This document shows positions 54,075 through 63,058 of a stretch of DNA of 64,000 bases, piece after piece. The notes beneath the pieces were generated by a model. It saw only the letters and a list, made by a program, of their open reading frames with translations. It was not told the origin of the DNA and searched no databases. Both the position numbers and the translations under genes were made by a program. Source of the DNA: Allotamlana fucoidanivorans (GTDB lineage Bacteria; Bacteroidota; Bacteroidia; Flavobacteriales; Flavobacteriaceae); the NCBI RefSeq assembly GCF_045788535.1, contig NZ_CP074074.1, positions 1,674,001-1,738,000 on the forward strand, written 5' to 3'. Each line of letters begins with the position of its first letter. The stretch's first letter is position 1.

Positions 54075-54449
54075 ATGCCAACAATTTCGCAATTAGTAAG
54101 AAAAGGAAGAGCCAAAATAACCAAGAAGAGTAAATCGGCTGCTTTAGATTCTTGTCCGCAAAGACGTGGTGTGTGTACTCGTGTTTACACAACAACTCCT
54201 AAAAAACCTAACTCAGCAATGCGTAAGGTAGCAAGGGTTCGTTTAACAAACGGAAACGAGGTAAATGCATACATCGGTGGTGAAGGACATAATTTACAAG
54301 AGCACTCGATAGTATTGGTTAGAGGTGGAAGGGTAAAAGATTTGCCAGGAGTTAGATATCACATTGTACGTGGTGCTTTAGACACAGCAGGTGTTAACGG
54401 TAGAACGCAACGTAGATCTAAGTATGGTGCAAAACGCCCTAAAAAGTAA
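54075..54449 (+). CDS. rpsL: 30S ribosomal protein S12
   Basis: 124 residues, typical length. Segments TTPKKPNSAMRKVARVRLT and GGRVKDLPGVRYH hold the decoding-site residues. The two lysines at which streptomycin-resistance changes usually occur are both the wild-type lysine (Lys43 and Lys88, counting the start Met). It is the first gene behind the cluster promoter. Confidence 0.99.
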   Translation: MPTISQLVRKGRAKITKKSKSAALDSCPQRRGVCTRVYTTTPKKPNSAMRKVARVRLTNGNEVNAYIGGEGHNLQEHSIVLVRGGRVKDLPGVRYHIVRGALDTAGVNGRTQRRSKYGAKRPKK

Positions 54450-54470
54450 TTAAAACTTTAAGAAGAAGAC

Positions 54471-54947
54471 ATGAGAAAAAGAGCAGCAAAAAAGAGACCG
54501 CTTTTACCAGATCCGCGTTTTAATGATCAATTGGTAACACGTTTTGTGAATAACATGATGTGGGATGGTAAGAAGTCTGTCGCTTTTAAAGTATTTTACG
54601 ATGCTATTGATATTGTAGAATCGAAAAAAACTGACGAAGAAAAATCAGCATTAGAATTATGGAAAGATGCGTTGTCAAATGTGATGCCTCACGTAGAAGT
54701 GCGTAGTCGTCGTGTTGGTGGTGCAACATTTCAAATCCCAATGCAAATTCGTCCAGACAGAAAAGTTTCAACAGCAATGAAGTGGTTGATTGGTTATGCT
54801 AGAAAGCGTAATGAAAAATCAATGGCTTTACGTTTAGCTTCAGAAATTTTAGCAGCAGCTAAAGAAGAAGGGGCAGCTGTTAAGAAAAGAGTAGATACTC
54901 ATAAAATGGCGGAAGCTAATAAAGCATTCTCTCACTTTAGATTTTAA
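54471..54947 (+). CDS. rpsG: 30S ribosomal protein S7
   Basis: 158 residues. The start RKRAAKKRPLLPDPRFNDQL and the segment EVRSRRVGGATFQIP are standard for S7, which nucleates the 30S head on 16S rRNA. It lies 21 bases after rpsL and six bases before fusA. As in other bacteria S7 may regulate this operon, though no S7-like leader structure is apparent between rpsL and rpsG. Confidence 0.99.
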   Translation: MRKRAAKKRPLLPDPRFNDQLVTRFVNNMMWDGKKSVAFKVFYDAIDIVESKKTDEEKSALELWKDALSNVMPHVEVRSRRVGGATFQIPMQIRPDRKVSTAMKWLIGYARKRNEKSMALRLASEILAAAKEEGAAVKKRVDTHKMAEANKAFSHFRF

Positions 54948-54953
54948 TAAAAC

Positions 54954-57080
54954 ATGGCAAGAGATTTAAAATTTACTAGAAATATAGGTATTGCTGCGCA
55001 TATCGATGCAGGAAAAACGACTACTACTGAGCGTATCCTTTACTATACAGGGGTGTCTCATAAAATAGGAGAAGTGCATGATGGAGCTGCAACTATGGAC
55101 TGGATGGAGCAGGAGCAAGAAAGAGGTATTACTATTACTTCTGCTGCAACAACTTGTACATGGAATTTCCCGTTAGAGAATGGACAGCCAGTAGAAGATA
55201 CTAAAGGATATCACTTTAATATTATTGATACTCCTGGTCACGTTGACTTTACTGTAGAGGTAAACCGTTCGTTGCGTGTATTAGATGGTTTAGTATTCTT
55301 ATTTAGTGCAGTTGATGGTGTTGAACCACAATCTGAAACTAACTGGAGACTTGCTGATAACTATAAAGTTCCTAGAATTGGATTCGTTAACAAAATGGAC
55401 CGTCAAGGATCTAACTTCTTAGCTGTTTGTCAACAGGTAAAAGATATGTTAAAGTCAAACGCTGTGCCAATCGTTTTAAATATTGGTGATGAGGCAGACT
55501 TTAAAGGTGTTGTTGATTTAGTTAAAAACCGTGCTATTGTTTGGCATGATGAAACGCAAGGGGCGACTTTTGATGTGATTGACATTCCAGAAGATATGAA
55601 AGAAGAAGCACATAAATACCGTGCGCTTTTAATCGAGGAAGTAGCTTCTTATGATGAGAACTTATTAGAAAAATTCATGGAAGATGAAGATTCTATTACA
55701 GAAGAAGAGGTGCACGCTGCACTTAGAGCTGCTGTAATGGATATGGCTATCATTCCAATGATTTGTGGTTCATCTTTCAAAAACAAAGGGGTGCAATTCT
55801 TATTAGATGCTGTATGTCGTTATTTACCTTCGCCTTTAGATAGAGATAACATTATAGGTACAGATCCAAGAACTGGAGATGAGGTTGTACGTAAGCCAGA
55901 TGTAAAAGATCCGTTTTCTGCATTAGCATTTAAAATTGCTACCGATCCTTTTGTAGGTCGTTTAGCATTCTTCCGTGCATATTCAGGGCGTTTAGATGCA
56001 GGTTCTTACATCTTAAATAACCGTTCAGGTAAAAAAGAGCGTATTTCTCGTATTTACCAAATGCACTCTAATAAGCAAAACGCTATCGAATTTATTGAAG
56101 CTGGAGATATAGGGGCTGCAGTAGGATTTAAAGATATTAAGACTGGTGATACTATGTCTGATGAAAAGCATCCTATTGTTTTAGAATCTATGGAATTCCC
56201 AGATCCGGTAATTGGTATCGCTGTTGAGCCTAAAACTAAGGCTGATGTAGATAAATTAGGTATGGCTTTAGCTAAATTAGCTGAGGAAGATCCAACGTTT
56301 ACAGCAAGAACAGATGAAGCTTCAGGACAGACTATTATTTCTGGTATGGGTGAGCTTCACTTAGATATTATTGTTGACCGTCTTAAGCGTGAGTTTAAGG
56401 TTGAAGTAAATCAAGGGCAACCACAAGTAGAGTACAAAGAGGCTATTACGCAACGTGCTGAACACAGAGAGGTTTATAAGAAACAATCTGGTGGACGTGG
56501 TAAATTTGCAGATATTGTATTTACACTTGAGCCTGCTGAAGAAGGAAAAGTAGGATTAGAATTCGTTTCTGAGATTAAAGGTGGTAATGTTCCAAAAGAA
56601 TTTATCCCTTCTATTGAAAAAGGATTCCAAATGGCAATGGTTAATGGGCCGTTAGCAGGTTACGAAGTAGATGCTATGAAAGTAACTTTAACGGATGGTT
56701 CTTACCACGATGTGGATTCTGATCAATTATCATTCGAATTAGCGGCTAAGCTAGGATTTAAAGCTGCTGCAAAAGCTGCAAAAGCTGTAATTATGGAGCC
56801 TATCATGAAACTTGAGGTAATTACTCCTGAAGAAAACATGGGTGATATAGTTGGTGATTTGAATAGAAGAAGAGGTCAGGTAAGTGATATGGGAGACAGA
56901 GCTGGTGCTAAAACAGTTAAAGCTACAGTACCATTATCAGAAATGTTTGGATATGTAACAACATTAAGAACATTATCATCTGGTCGTGCCACGTCAACAA
57001 TGGAATTTTCACATTATGCAGAAACACCTTCTAATATTTCAGAAGAGGTGATTAAAGCAGCAAAAGGTGTTGAAGCTTAA
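54954..57080 (+). CDS. fusA: Translation elongation factor G
   Basis: 708 residues, full length. GTPase motifs are AAHIDAGKTTTTERI (G1, 14-28), DTPGHVDF (G3) and NKMD (G4); the domain IV tip region and the C-terminal VTTLRTLSSGRATSTMEF are intact. It drives translocation on the ribosome. Unlike many bacteria, no tuf gene follows; rpsJ comes next after 11 bases, which is the usual Bacteroidota order. Confidence 0.99.
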   Translation: MARDLKFTRNIGIAAHIDAGKTTTTERILYYTGVSHKIGEVHDGAATMDWMEQEQERGITITSAATTCTWNFPLENGQPVEDTKGYHFNIIDTPGHVDFTVEVNRSLRVLDGLVFLFSAVDGVEPQSETNWRLADNYKVPRIGFVNKMDRQGSNFLAVCQQVKDMLKSNAVPIVLNIGDEADFKGVVDLVKNRAIVWHDETQGATFDVIDIPEDMKEEAHKYRALLIEEVASYDENLLEKFMEDEDSITEEEVHAALRAAVMDMAIIPMICGSSFKNKGVQFLLDAVCRYLPSPLDRDNIIGTDPRTGDEVVRKPDVKDPFSALAFKIATDPFVGRLAFFRAYSGRLDAGSYILNNRSGKKERISRIYQMHSNKQNAIEFIEAGDIGAAVGFKDIKTGDTMSDEKHPIVLESMEFPDPVIGIAVEPKTKADVDKLGMALAKLAEEDPTFTARTDEASGQTIISGMGELHLDIIVDRLKREFKVEVNQGQPQVEYKEAITQRAEHREVYKKQSGGRGKFADIVFTLEPAEEGKVGLEFVSEIKGGNVPKEFIPSIEKGFQMAMVNGPLAGYEVDAMKVTLTDGSYHDVDSDQLSFELAAKLGFKAAAKAAKAVIMEPIMKLEVITPEENMGDIVGDLNRRRGQVSDMGDRAGAKTVKATVPLSEMFGYVTTLRTLSSGRATSTMEFSHYAETPSNISEEVIKAAKGVEA

Positions 57081-57091
57081 AATCTAAGAAA

Positions 57092-57397
57092 ATGAGTCAA
57101 AAAATCAGAATAAAATTAAAATCTTACGATCACAACTTAGTAGACAAGTCTGCTGATAAGATTGTAAAAACAGTAAAAAGTACTGGCGCTGTGGTAACTG
57201 GGCCAATTCCATTACCAACACACAAAAAACTTTTCACTGTATTACGTTCTCCTCACGTAAACAAGAAATCAAGAGAGCAGTTTCAATTATCATCTTATAA
57301 GAGATTATTAGATATCTACTCTTCGTCATCAAAAACTATTGATGCCTTGATGAAACTTGAGTTGCCAAGTGGTGTTGAAGTAGAAATTAAAGTATAA
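57092..57397 (+). CDS. rpsJ: 30S ribosomal protein S10
   Basis: 101 residues; KIRIKLKSYDHNLVDKSADK and the loop PLPTHKKLFTVLRSPHVNKK are diagnostic. S10 sits in the 30S head and also serves in antitermination (NusE). It is followed by an unusually long, structured 146-base gap before rplC. Confidence 0.99.
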   Translation: MSQKIRIKLKSYDHNLVDKSADKIVKTVKSTGAVVTGPIPLPTHKKLFTVLRSPHVNKKSREQFQLSSYKRLLDIYSSSSKTIDALMKLELPSGVEVEIKV

Positions 57398-57543
57398 TTC
57401 AAATTCAGGATTCTGAATTCAGAATTATAAAACATGTCCCACCGATGCGGTCGCGGGAAAAACGGAAAATACAATTCAAGGCTGAAATGTATTTCGGCCT
57501 TGAATTTTAAATAACAAATAGTAATAATTTAAATTTAATAAAT
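57398..57543 (+). promoter_or_regulatory. Structured intergenic element between rpsJ and rplC (candidate ribosomal-protein leader)
   Basis: Three elements stand in 146 bases of otherwise AT-rich DNA: a perfect 16-bp palindrome ATTCTGAATTCAGAAT (57410-57425); a GC-rich stem TCCCACCG (57437-57444) / CGGT (57448-57451) and GGGA (57455-57458) with a CGC bulge; and a long hairpin with 16-bp arms (57473-57488 and 57491-57506, one G-U pair). No T-run follows the last hairpin, so it is not a simple terminator. Every other gap in this cluster from rplC on is short or unstructured. Confidence 0.55.
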
Positions 57544-58161
57544 ATGTCTGGGTTAATTGGAAAGAAAATCGGTATGACCAGCATCTTTGATGAAAACGGG
57601 AAAAATATTCCTTGTACAGTAATTGAAGCTGGACCATGTATCGTTACCCAAGTCAGAACTAAAGAAGTTGATGGCTATGAAGCTGTTCAGCTTGGTTTCG
57701 ATGACGCGACAGAAAAAAGCGCTACAAAAGCAGACTTAGGTCATGCTAAGAAGGCGGGTACTTCTGTAAAACGCAAAGTTGTTGAGTTCAAAGGTTTTGA
57801 TAAGGAGTACAAATTAGGAGATGCCATCACTGTTGAGCATTTTGCAGAAGGTGAATTTGTTGATATCTCTGGAACATCAAAAGGAAAAGGATTTCAAGGT
57901 GTTGTTAAACGTCACGGATTTGGTGGTGTAGGTCAAGCTACTCACGGTCAGCATAACCGTTTAAGAGCGCCAGGATCTATTGGTGCGGCATCTTACCCTG
58001 CTAGAGTATTCAAAGGCATGAAAATGGCCGGAAGAATGGGTGGAGAAAAAGTGAAAGTTCAAAATTTAAGAGTTTTAAAAGTAGTTACTGAAAAGAATCT
58101 ACTTGTTGTTAAAGGTTGTGTGCCTGGACATAAAAACGCTTATGTAACAATTCAGAAGTAA
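57544..58161 (+). CDS. rplC: 50S ribosomal protein L3
   Basis: 205 residues. SGLIGKKIGMTSIFDENG and the peptidyl-transferase-side segment GVGQATHGQHNRLRAPGSIG are standard for L3. Its start follows the structured intergenic element, and its stop overlaps the rplD start by one base (TAATG). Confidence 0.99.
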   Translation: MSGLIGKKIGMTSIFDENGKNIPCTVIEAGPCIVTQVRTKEVDGYEAVQLGFDDATEKSATKADLGHAKKAGTSVKRKVVEFKGFDKEYKLGDAITVEHFAEGEFVDISGTSKGKGFQGVVKRHGFGGVGQATHGQHNRLRAPGSIGAASYPARVFKGMKMAGRMGGEKVKVQNLRVLKVVTEKNLLVVKGCVPGHKNAYVTIQK

Positions 58162-58790
58162 TGAAAGTAGCAGTTTTAGATATAAACGGAAAAGACACAG
58201 GTAGACAAGCAGAGCTTTCTAGTGATGTGTTTGCTATTGAGCCTAATAATCATGCTGTTTATTTGGATGTTAAACAATATTTAGCAAACCAAAGACAAGG
58301 AACTCACAAATCTAAAGAGAGAGGTGAGATTGCTGGAAGTACACGCAAGATTAAAAAGCAAAAAGGTACAGGTACTGCTCGTGCTGGTAGTATCAAGTCT
58401 GGAGTTTTTAAAGGTGGTGGACGTATGTTTGGGCCAAGACCAAGAAACTATAGCTTCAAACTTAATAAAAATTTAAAGCGTTTAGCACGTAAATCGGCAT
58501 TAAGTATTAAAGCAGGAGAACAGTCAATTACAGTGTTAGAAGATTTTAACTTTGATGCTCCAAAAACTAAAAACTTTACAGCGATTCTAAAAGCCTTAGA
58601 ATTAGACAATAAAAAGTCTTTGTTTGTGTTGGGTGGGTCAAATAATAACGTATATTTGTCATCGCGCAATTTAAAAGGCTCTGAAGTTATAACTGCTTCA
58701 GAATTAAACACTTACAAGATTTTAAATGCAAATCAAGTAGTGCTTTTAGAAGGTGCTTTAGAAGGAATTGAAACAAACTTAAGTAAATAA
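58161..58790 (+). CDS. rplD: 50S ribosomal protein L4
   Basis: 209 residues with the exit-tunnel loop region KKQKGTGTARAGSIKSG and GGGRMFGPRPRNY. In proteobacteria L4 represses the S10 operon by binding its leader; that makes it a candidate ligand for the structured element 0.6 kb upstream, which is inference only. Translation is coupled to rplC. Confidence 0.98.
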   Translation: MKVAVLDINGKDTGRQAELSSDVFAIEPNNHAVYLDVKQYLANQRQGTHKSKERGEIAGSTRKIKKQKGTGTARAGSIKSGVFKGGGRMFGPRPRNYSFKLNKNLKRLARKSALSIKAGEQSITVLEDFNFDAPKTKNFTAILKALELDNKKSLFVLGGSNNNVYLSSRNLKGSEVITASELNTYKILNANQVVLLEGALEGIETNLSK

Positions 58791-58797
58791 GAAACAG

Positions 58798-59088
58798 ATG
58801 AGTATCTTAATTAAACCTATAATCACAGAAAAAGCGACTGCAGATAGCGAATTAAGAAATTGCTATACATTCGCAGTGAACACTAAGGCGAACAAGATAG
58901 AAATCAAAAAAGCAGTAGAAGCTGCTTATGGTGTTTCTGTTGAAAAAGTTCGTACTATAAATGTCCGTCCAGATCGTAGTACCAAGTATACAAAAACTGG
59001 TATTCAACATGGTAAAACAAATGCTGTTAAGAAGGCAATTGTACAACTGGCGGAAGGTGAAATGATTGATTTATACAGTAACATGTAA
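58798..59088 (+). CDS. rplW: 50S ribosomal protein L23
   Basis: 96 residues; SILIKPIITEKATADSE and NKIEIKKAVEAAYGVSVEKVR are diagnostic. L23 lies at the tunnel exit and docks trigger factor and SRP. A 101-base AT-rich gap with no evident hairpin or promoter separates it from rplB. Confidence 0.98.
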   Translation: MSILIKPIITEKATADSELRNCYTFAVNTKANKIEIKKAVEAAYGVSVEKVRTINVRPDRSTKYTKTGIQHGKTNAVKKAIVQLAEGEMIDLYSNM

Positions 59089-59189
59089 CAAAAATGGTTA
59101 ATAGTTAAAGGTAGATAGTTATTAATACTTGAAAATCTGGTAGAAACAAATAACTACAAACCAAAAACTAAAAATCAGAAACTAAAGAG

Positions 59190-60017
59190 ATGTCAGTAAG
59201 AAAATTAAAACCAATCACACCAGGACAGCGTTTTAGAGTAGTAAATGGGTATGACGCCATAACTACTGATAAGCCGGAAAAGAGTTTACTTGTTCCGAAT
59301 AAAAGGTCTGGTGGTAGAAACAGTCAAGGAAAAATGACCATGCGCTACATTGGTGGTGGTCATAAGAAAAAGTATCGTATCATTGATTTTAAAAGAGACA
59401 AAGCAGGAATTCCTGCTGAAGTTAAGTCAATAGAATATGATCCAAACAGAACCGCTTTTATCGCATTATTGAATTATCAAGACGGTGAGAAAAGATATAT
59501 TATTGCTCAAAACGGATTACAAGTTGGGCAAAATGTAGTGTCTGGTAAAGAAGGTATTGCTCCAGAAATTGGAAACGCCATGCCATTAAGTGAAATTCCA
59601 TTAGGAACCATTATTTCTTGTGTAGAGTTACGTCCAGGTCAGGGAGCAGTTATGGCGCGTAGTGCTGGTGCTTTTGCTCAGTTAATGGCAAGAGATGGTA
59701 AGTTTGCTACAGTTAAATTACCTTCTGGAGAAACACGTTTAGTACTTGTTACTTGTATGGCAACTGTTGGTGTTGTATCTAACTCAGATCACCAATTATT
59801 AGTAGGTGGTAAAGCTGGTAGAACAAGATGGTTAGGTAGAAGACCACGTACTAATCCAGTAAGAATGAACCCAATTGATCACCCAATGGGTGGTGGTGAA
59901 GGTCGTTCATCAGGAGGGCACCCACGTTCTAGAAAAGGTATACCTGCTAAAGGTTTCAGAACCCGTTCTAAGACAAAGGCGAGTAATAAATATATTGTAG
60001 AACGTAGAAAGAAATAA
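59190..60017 (+). CDS. rplB: 50S ribosomal protein L2
   Basis: 275 residues. RYIGGGHKKKYRIIDFKRDK and the C-terminal NPIDHPMGGGEGRSSGGHPR (catalytic-centre-proximal His) are the L2 hallmarks. It is required for subunit association and peptidyl transfer. It is three bases before rpsS. Confidence 0.99.
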   Translation: MSVRKLKPITPGQRFRVVNGYDAITTDKPEKSLLVPNKRSGGRNSQGKMTMRYIGGGHKKKYRIIDFKRDKAGIPAEVKSIEYDPNRTAFIALLNYQDGEKRYIIAQNGLQVGQNVVSGKEGIAPEIGNAMPLSEIPLGTIISCVELRPGQGAVMARSAGAFAQLMARDGKFATVKLPSGETRLVLVTCMATVGVVSNSDHQLLVGGKAGRTRWLGRRPRTNPVRMNPIDHPMGGGEGRSSGGHPRSRKGIPAKGFRTRSKTKASNKYIVERRKK

Positions 60018-60020
60018 GAC

Positions 60021-60299
60021 ATGGCAAGATCATTAAAAAAAGGACCTTACGTTCATTATAAATTAGAAAAGAAAGTTGCTGATAACGTTGAGAACAACAA
60101 AAAAACTGTAATCAAAACTTGGTCTAGAGCTAGTATGATTACTCCAGATTTTGTTGGGCAAACAATAGCAGTACACAATGGCCGTCAATTTGTACCAGTT
60201 TATGTAACTGAAAACATGGTAGGTCATAAATTAGGAGAATTTTCACCAACACGTTCATTCCGTGGGCATGCAGGTGCTAAAAACAAAGGTAAAAAGTAG
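60021..60299 (+). CDS. rpsS: 30S ribosomal protein S19
   Basis: 92 residues. ARSLKKGPYVHYKLEKKV and the C-terminal LGEFSPTRSFRGHAGAKNK are standard. S19 binds the 16S rRNA 3' head domain near S13. It lies six bases before rplV. Confidence 0.99.
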   Translation: MARSLKKGPYVHYKLEKKVADNVENNKKTVIKTWSRASMITPDFVGQTIAVHNGRQFVPVYVTENMVGHKLGEFSPTRSFRGHAGAKNKGKK

Positions 60300-60305
60300 T
60301 AAGCT

Positions 60306-60713
60306 ATGGGAAGTCGTAAAAAACAAATGGCAGACGCTATTAAGGAAGCAAAAAAGCATGTAGCTTTTGCAAAACTTAATAATTGTCCTACATCACCAAG
60401 AAAAATGCGCTTAGTAGCCGATTTAGTAAGAGGTGAAAAGGTAGAGAAAGCACTTAATATCTTAAAGTTTAACAATAAAGAAGCATCAGGTCGTTTAGAG
60501 AAGTTGTTATTATCAGCTATCGCTAACTGGCAAGCTAAAAATGAGGATGCTGATGTTGAAACTGCAGAATTATTTGTAAAAGAGATTAGAGTTGATGGCG
60601 GATCAATGTTAAAAAGATTACGCCCAGCACCTCAAGGTCGTGCACACAGAATTAGAAAACGTTCTAACCACGTTACATTAGTAGTTGGAGCTAACAATAA
60701 CACACAAGCTTAA
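60306..60713 (+). CDS. rplV: 50S ribosomal protein L22
   Basis: 135 residues, slightly longer than the E. coli protein because of an N-terminal extension (GSRKKQMADAIKEAKKHV). The core NCPTSPRKMRLVADLVRG and the tunnel-lining hairpin region MLKRLRPAPQGRAHRIRKRS are clear. It lies seven bases before rpsC. Confidence 0.98.
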   Translation: MGSRKKQMADAIKEAKKHVAFAKLNNCPTSPRKMRLVADLVRGEKVEKALNILKFNNKEASGRLEKLLLSAIANWQAKNEDADVETAELFVKEIRVDGGSMLKRLRPAPQGRAHRIRKRSNHVTLVVGANNNTQA

Positions 60714-60720
60714 TAGAAGT

Positions 60721-61443
60721 ATGGGACAAAAAACAAATCCAATCGGAAATCGCTTAGGAATTATCAGAGGATGGGAATCTAACTGGTACGGAGGAAACGA
60801 TTATGGTGACAAACTGGCCGAAGACGATAAGATTAGAAAATACGTTCACGCGCGTTTATCTAAAGCTAGTGTAAGTAGAGTAATCATCGAGAGAACTTTA
60901 AAGCTTGTAACCGTTACTATCACTACTGCTAGACCTGGTATTATTATCGGTAAAGGTGGTCAAGAGGTAGACAAGTTAAAAGAAGAGCTTAAGAAAATTA
61001 CTGGGAAAGAAGTTCAGATTAATATTTTTGAAATTAAAAGACCTGAACTAGATGCGTTTTTAGTAGCGTCAAGTATTGCTCGTCAAATTGAAAACAGAAT
61101 TTCATACAGACGTGCAATCAAAATGGCTATCGCTGCTACAATGCGTATGAATGCTGAAGGAATTAAAATCCAAATTAGTGGTCGTTTAAATGGTGCTGAA
61201 ATGGCACGTAGCGAGCACTATAAAGAAGGACGTATTCCTTTATCAACCTTTAGAGCCGATATTGATTATGCTTTAGTAGAAGCACACACTACTTATGGTA
61301 GATTAGGTGTAAAAGTATGGATCATGAAAGGTGAAGTATATGGTAAAAGAGAGCTTTCTCCGCTTGTTGGTTTATCTAAGAAGCAAGGAAAAGGTGGAGC
61401 AGGAGCAGGACGTGGAAGTAAAGGACCTCGTCGTAGAAAGTAA
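60721..61443 (+). CDS. rpsC: 30S ribosomal protein S3
   Basis: About 240 residues. I use the ATG at 60721 (MGQKTNPIGNRLGI) because the family begins there; a longer frame from 60685 would overlap rplV. The KH motif GIIIGKGGQEVDKLKEEL is intact, and a Gly/Arg-rich tail ends the protein. S3 forms part of the mRNA entry helicase. Confidence 0.99.
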   Translation: MGQKTNPIGNRLGIIRGWESNWYGGNDYGDKLAEDDKIRKYVHARLSKASVSRVIIERTLKLVTVTITTARPGIIIGKGGQEVDKLKEELKKITGKEVQINIFEIKRPELDAFLVASSIARQIENRISYRRAIKMAIAATMRMNAEGIKIQISGRLNGAEMARSEHYKEGRIPLSTFRADIDYALVEAHTTYGRLGVKVWIMKGEVYGKRELSPLVGLSKKQGKGGAGAGRGSKGPRRRK

Positions 61444-61464
61444 TTTTTTATAAAGTAAAGAAAA

Positions 61465-61884
61465 ATGTTACAGCCTAAAAGAACAAAATTTCGTAAACAA
61501 CAAAAAGGACGTATGAAGGGATTGTCTGGAAGAGGACATCAACTTTCAAACGGTACTTTTGGAATAAAAGCATTAGACGCTACGTTTATTACTGCACGTC
61601 AAATAGAAGCAGCTCGTATCGCCGCAACACGTTACATGAAGAGAGAAGGGCAACTGTGGATTAAAATTTTCCCAGACAAGCCTATTACCAAAAAACCTCT
61701 TGAAGTACGTATGGGTAAAGGTAAAGGTGCTGTAGAATTATGGGTTGCTGTATGTAGACCTGGTCGCGTTTTATTTGAAGTAGGAGGTGTGCCTTTGGAT
61801 ATAGCTAAAGAAGCACTTCGTTTAGCAGCACAAAAGCTACCTGTAAAAACTAAGTTTATAATCGCTAGAGATTACGAAGCATAA
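61465..61884 (+). CDS. rplP: 50S ribosomal protein L16
   Basis: 139 residues. MLQPKRTKFRKQQKGRMKG and the region RMGKGKGAVELWVAVCRPG are standard. L16 helps form the tRNA A-site on the 50S subunit. It is followed by rpmC after 13 bases. Confidence 0.99.
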   Translation: MLQPKRTKFRKQQKGRMKGLSGRGHQLSNGTFGIKALDATFITARQIEAARIAATRYMKREGQLWIKIFPDKPITKKPLEVRMGKGKGAVELWVAVCRPGRVLFEVGGVPLDIAKEALRLAAQKLPVKTKFIIARDYEA

Positions 61885-61897
61885 TTTATTTGATATT

Positions 61898-62089
61898 ATG
61901 AAACAATCAGAAATTAAAGAATTATCTGTAGCTGAGTTACAAGAGAAGCTTAGTGAAACAAAAAAGAGTTATTCAGACCTAAAATTGGCTCATGCAATAT
62001 CTCCTTTAGAAAATCCAATTCAATTACGTGCCGTTAGACGTACTGTAGCTAGAATTGCGACAGAATTAACTAAAAGAGAATTACAATAA
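61898..62089 (+). CDS. rpmC: 50S ribosomal protein L29
   Basis: 63 residues, two helices: KQSEIKELSVAELQEKLSE and LENPIQLRAVRRTVARIATE. Its size and position between rplP and rpsQ are characteristic. L29 is near the tunnel exit next to L23. Confidence 0.97.
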   Translation: MKQSEIKELSVAELQEKLSETKKSYSDLKLAHAISPLENPIQLRAVRRTVARIATELTKRELQ

Positions 62090-62100
62090 TTCTGCGAAAG

Positions 62101-62358
62101 ATGGAAACAAGAAATTTAAGAAAAGAACGTATAGGAGTTGTTACAAGTAACAAAATGCAGAAATCTATTGTGGTTTCTGAGGTGAAAAAAGTAAAACACC
62201 CTATGTATGGTAAGTTCGTGCTAAAAACTAAAAAATATGTGGCGCACGACGAAACAAACGATTGTAATATTGGAGATACTGTAAGAATCATGGAAACAAG
62301 ACCTTTAAGTAAATCTAAATGTTGGAGATTAGTTGAAATCATAGAAAGAGCTAAATAA
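62101..62358 (+). CDS. rpsQ: 30S ribosomal protein S17
   Basis: 85 residues. RKERIGVVTSNKMQKSIVV and GDTVRIMETRPLSKSKCWRL are diagnostic of the OB-fold S17, a primary 16S rRNA binder. It is two bases before rplN. Confidence 0.99.
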   Translation: METRNLRKERIGVVTSNKMQKSIVVSEVKKVKHPMYGKFVLKTKKYVAHDETNDCNIGDTVRIMETRPLSKSKCWRLVEIIERAK

Positions 62359-62360
62359 TT

Positions 62361-62729
62361 ATGGTACAGCAAGAATCAAGATTAAAGGTAGCAGACAACA
62401 CTGGAGCAAAAGAAGTTTTAACTATTCGTGTTCTAGGTGGTACTAAAAGAAGATATGCTTCTGTAGGAGACAAAATTGTTGTGTCTGTTAAAGATGCAAC
62501 GCCTAACGGTAACGTGAAAAAAGGAGCAGTTTCTACAGCAGTAGTTGTTCGTACTAAGAAAGAAGTAAGAAGACCAGACGGATCTTATATTAGATTTGAC
62601 GATAACGCATGTGTTTTATTAAACCCTACAGGTGAAATGAAAGGTACACGTGTATTTGGTCCTGTGGCTAGAGAGCTTCGTGATAAACAATTCATGAAGA
62701 TTGTATCATTAGCACCAGAAGTGCTTTAA
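62361..62729 (+). CDS. rplN: 50S ribosomal protein L14
   Basis: 122 residues, the standard length. MVQQESRLKVADNTGAKE and RRPDGSYIRFDDNACVLLNP are the L14 signature. It forms an intersubunit bridge and is the docking site of the silencing factor RsfS. Confidence 0.99.
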   Translation: MVQQESRLKVADNTGAKEVLTIRVLGGTKRRYASVGDKIVVSVKDATPNGNVKKGAVSTAVVVRTKKEVRRPDGSYIRFDDNACVLLNPTGEMKGTRVFGPVARELRDKQFMKIVSLAPEVL

Positions 62730-62744
62730 TACACAAAACGTAAG

Positions 62745-63056
62745 ATGACAAAGCTTAAAATAAAAACTGGAGATACTGTAAAAGTAATTGCTGGAGATCA
62801 TAAAGGATCAGAAGGTAAAGTACAAAAAGTATTAATAGAAAAGAATAAAGCGATTGTTGAGGGTGTTAACTTAGTGAAAAAACACACTAAGCCAAGTGCA
62901 CAAAATCCTCAAGGTGGAATCGTAGAGAAAGAAGCTCCTATTCATATTTCTAATTTATCGTTGTTAACTTCAAAAGGAGAAACAACACGTGTTGGATATA
63001 GAGTAGAAGATGGTAAAAAAGTAAGATTTTCAACAAAATCTAATGAAGTAATATAG
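62745..63056 (+). CDS. rplX: 50S ribosomal protein L24
   Basis: 103 residues with the KOW motif KTGDTVKVIAGDHKGSEGKV at the N-terminus and HTKPSAQNPQGGIVEKEAPI in the middle. It initiates 50S assembly. It is two bases before rplE. Confidence 0.98.
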   Translation: MTKLKIKTGDTVKVIAGDHKGSEGKVQKVLIEKNKAIVEGVNLVKKHTKPSAQNPQGGIVEKEAPIHISNLSLLTSKGETTRVGYRVEDGKKVRFSTKSNEVI

Positions 63057-63058
63057 TT

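Noticed and set aside
54954..57397. Missing tuf between fusA and rpsJ as an anomaly
   Set aside because: rpsL-rpsG-fusA-rpsJ without tuf is the normal order in Bacteroidota.
59089..59189. rplW-rplB gap as a second leader RNA
   Set aside because: It is AT-rich and I found no stable stem, in contrast to the rpsJ-rplC gap.
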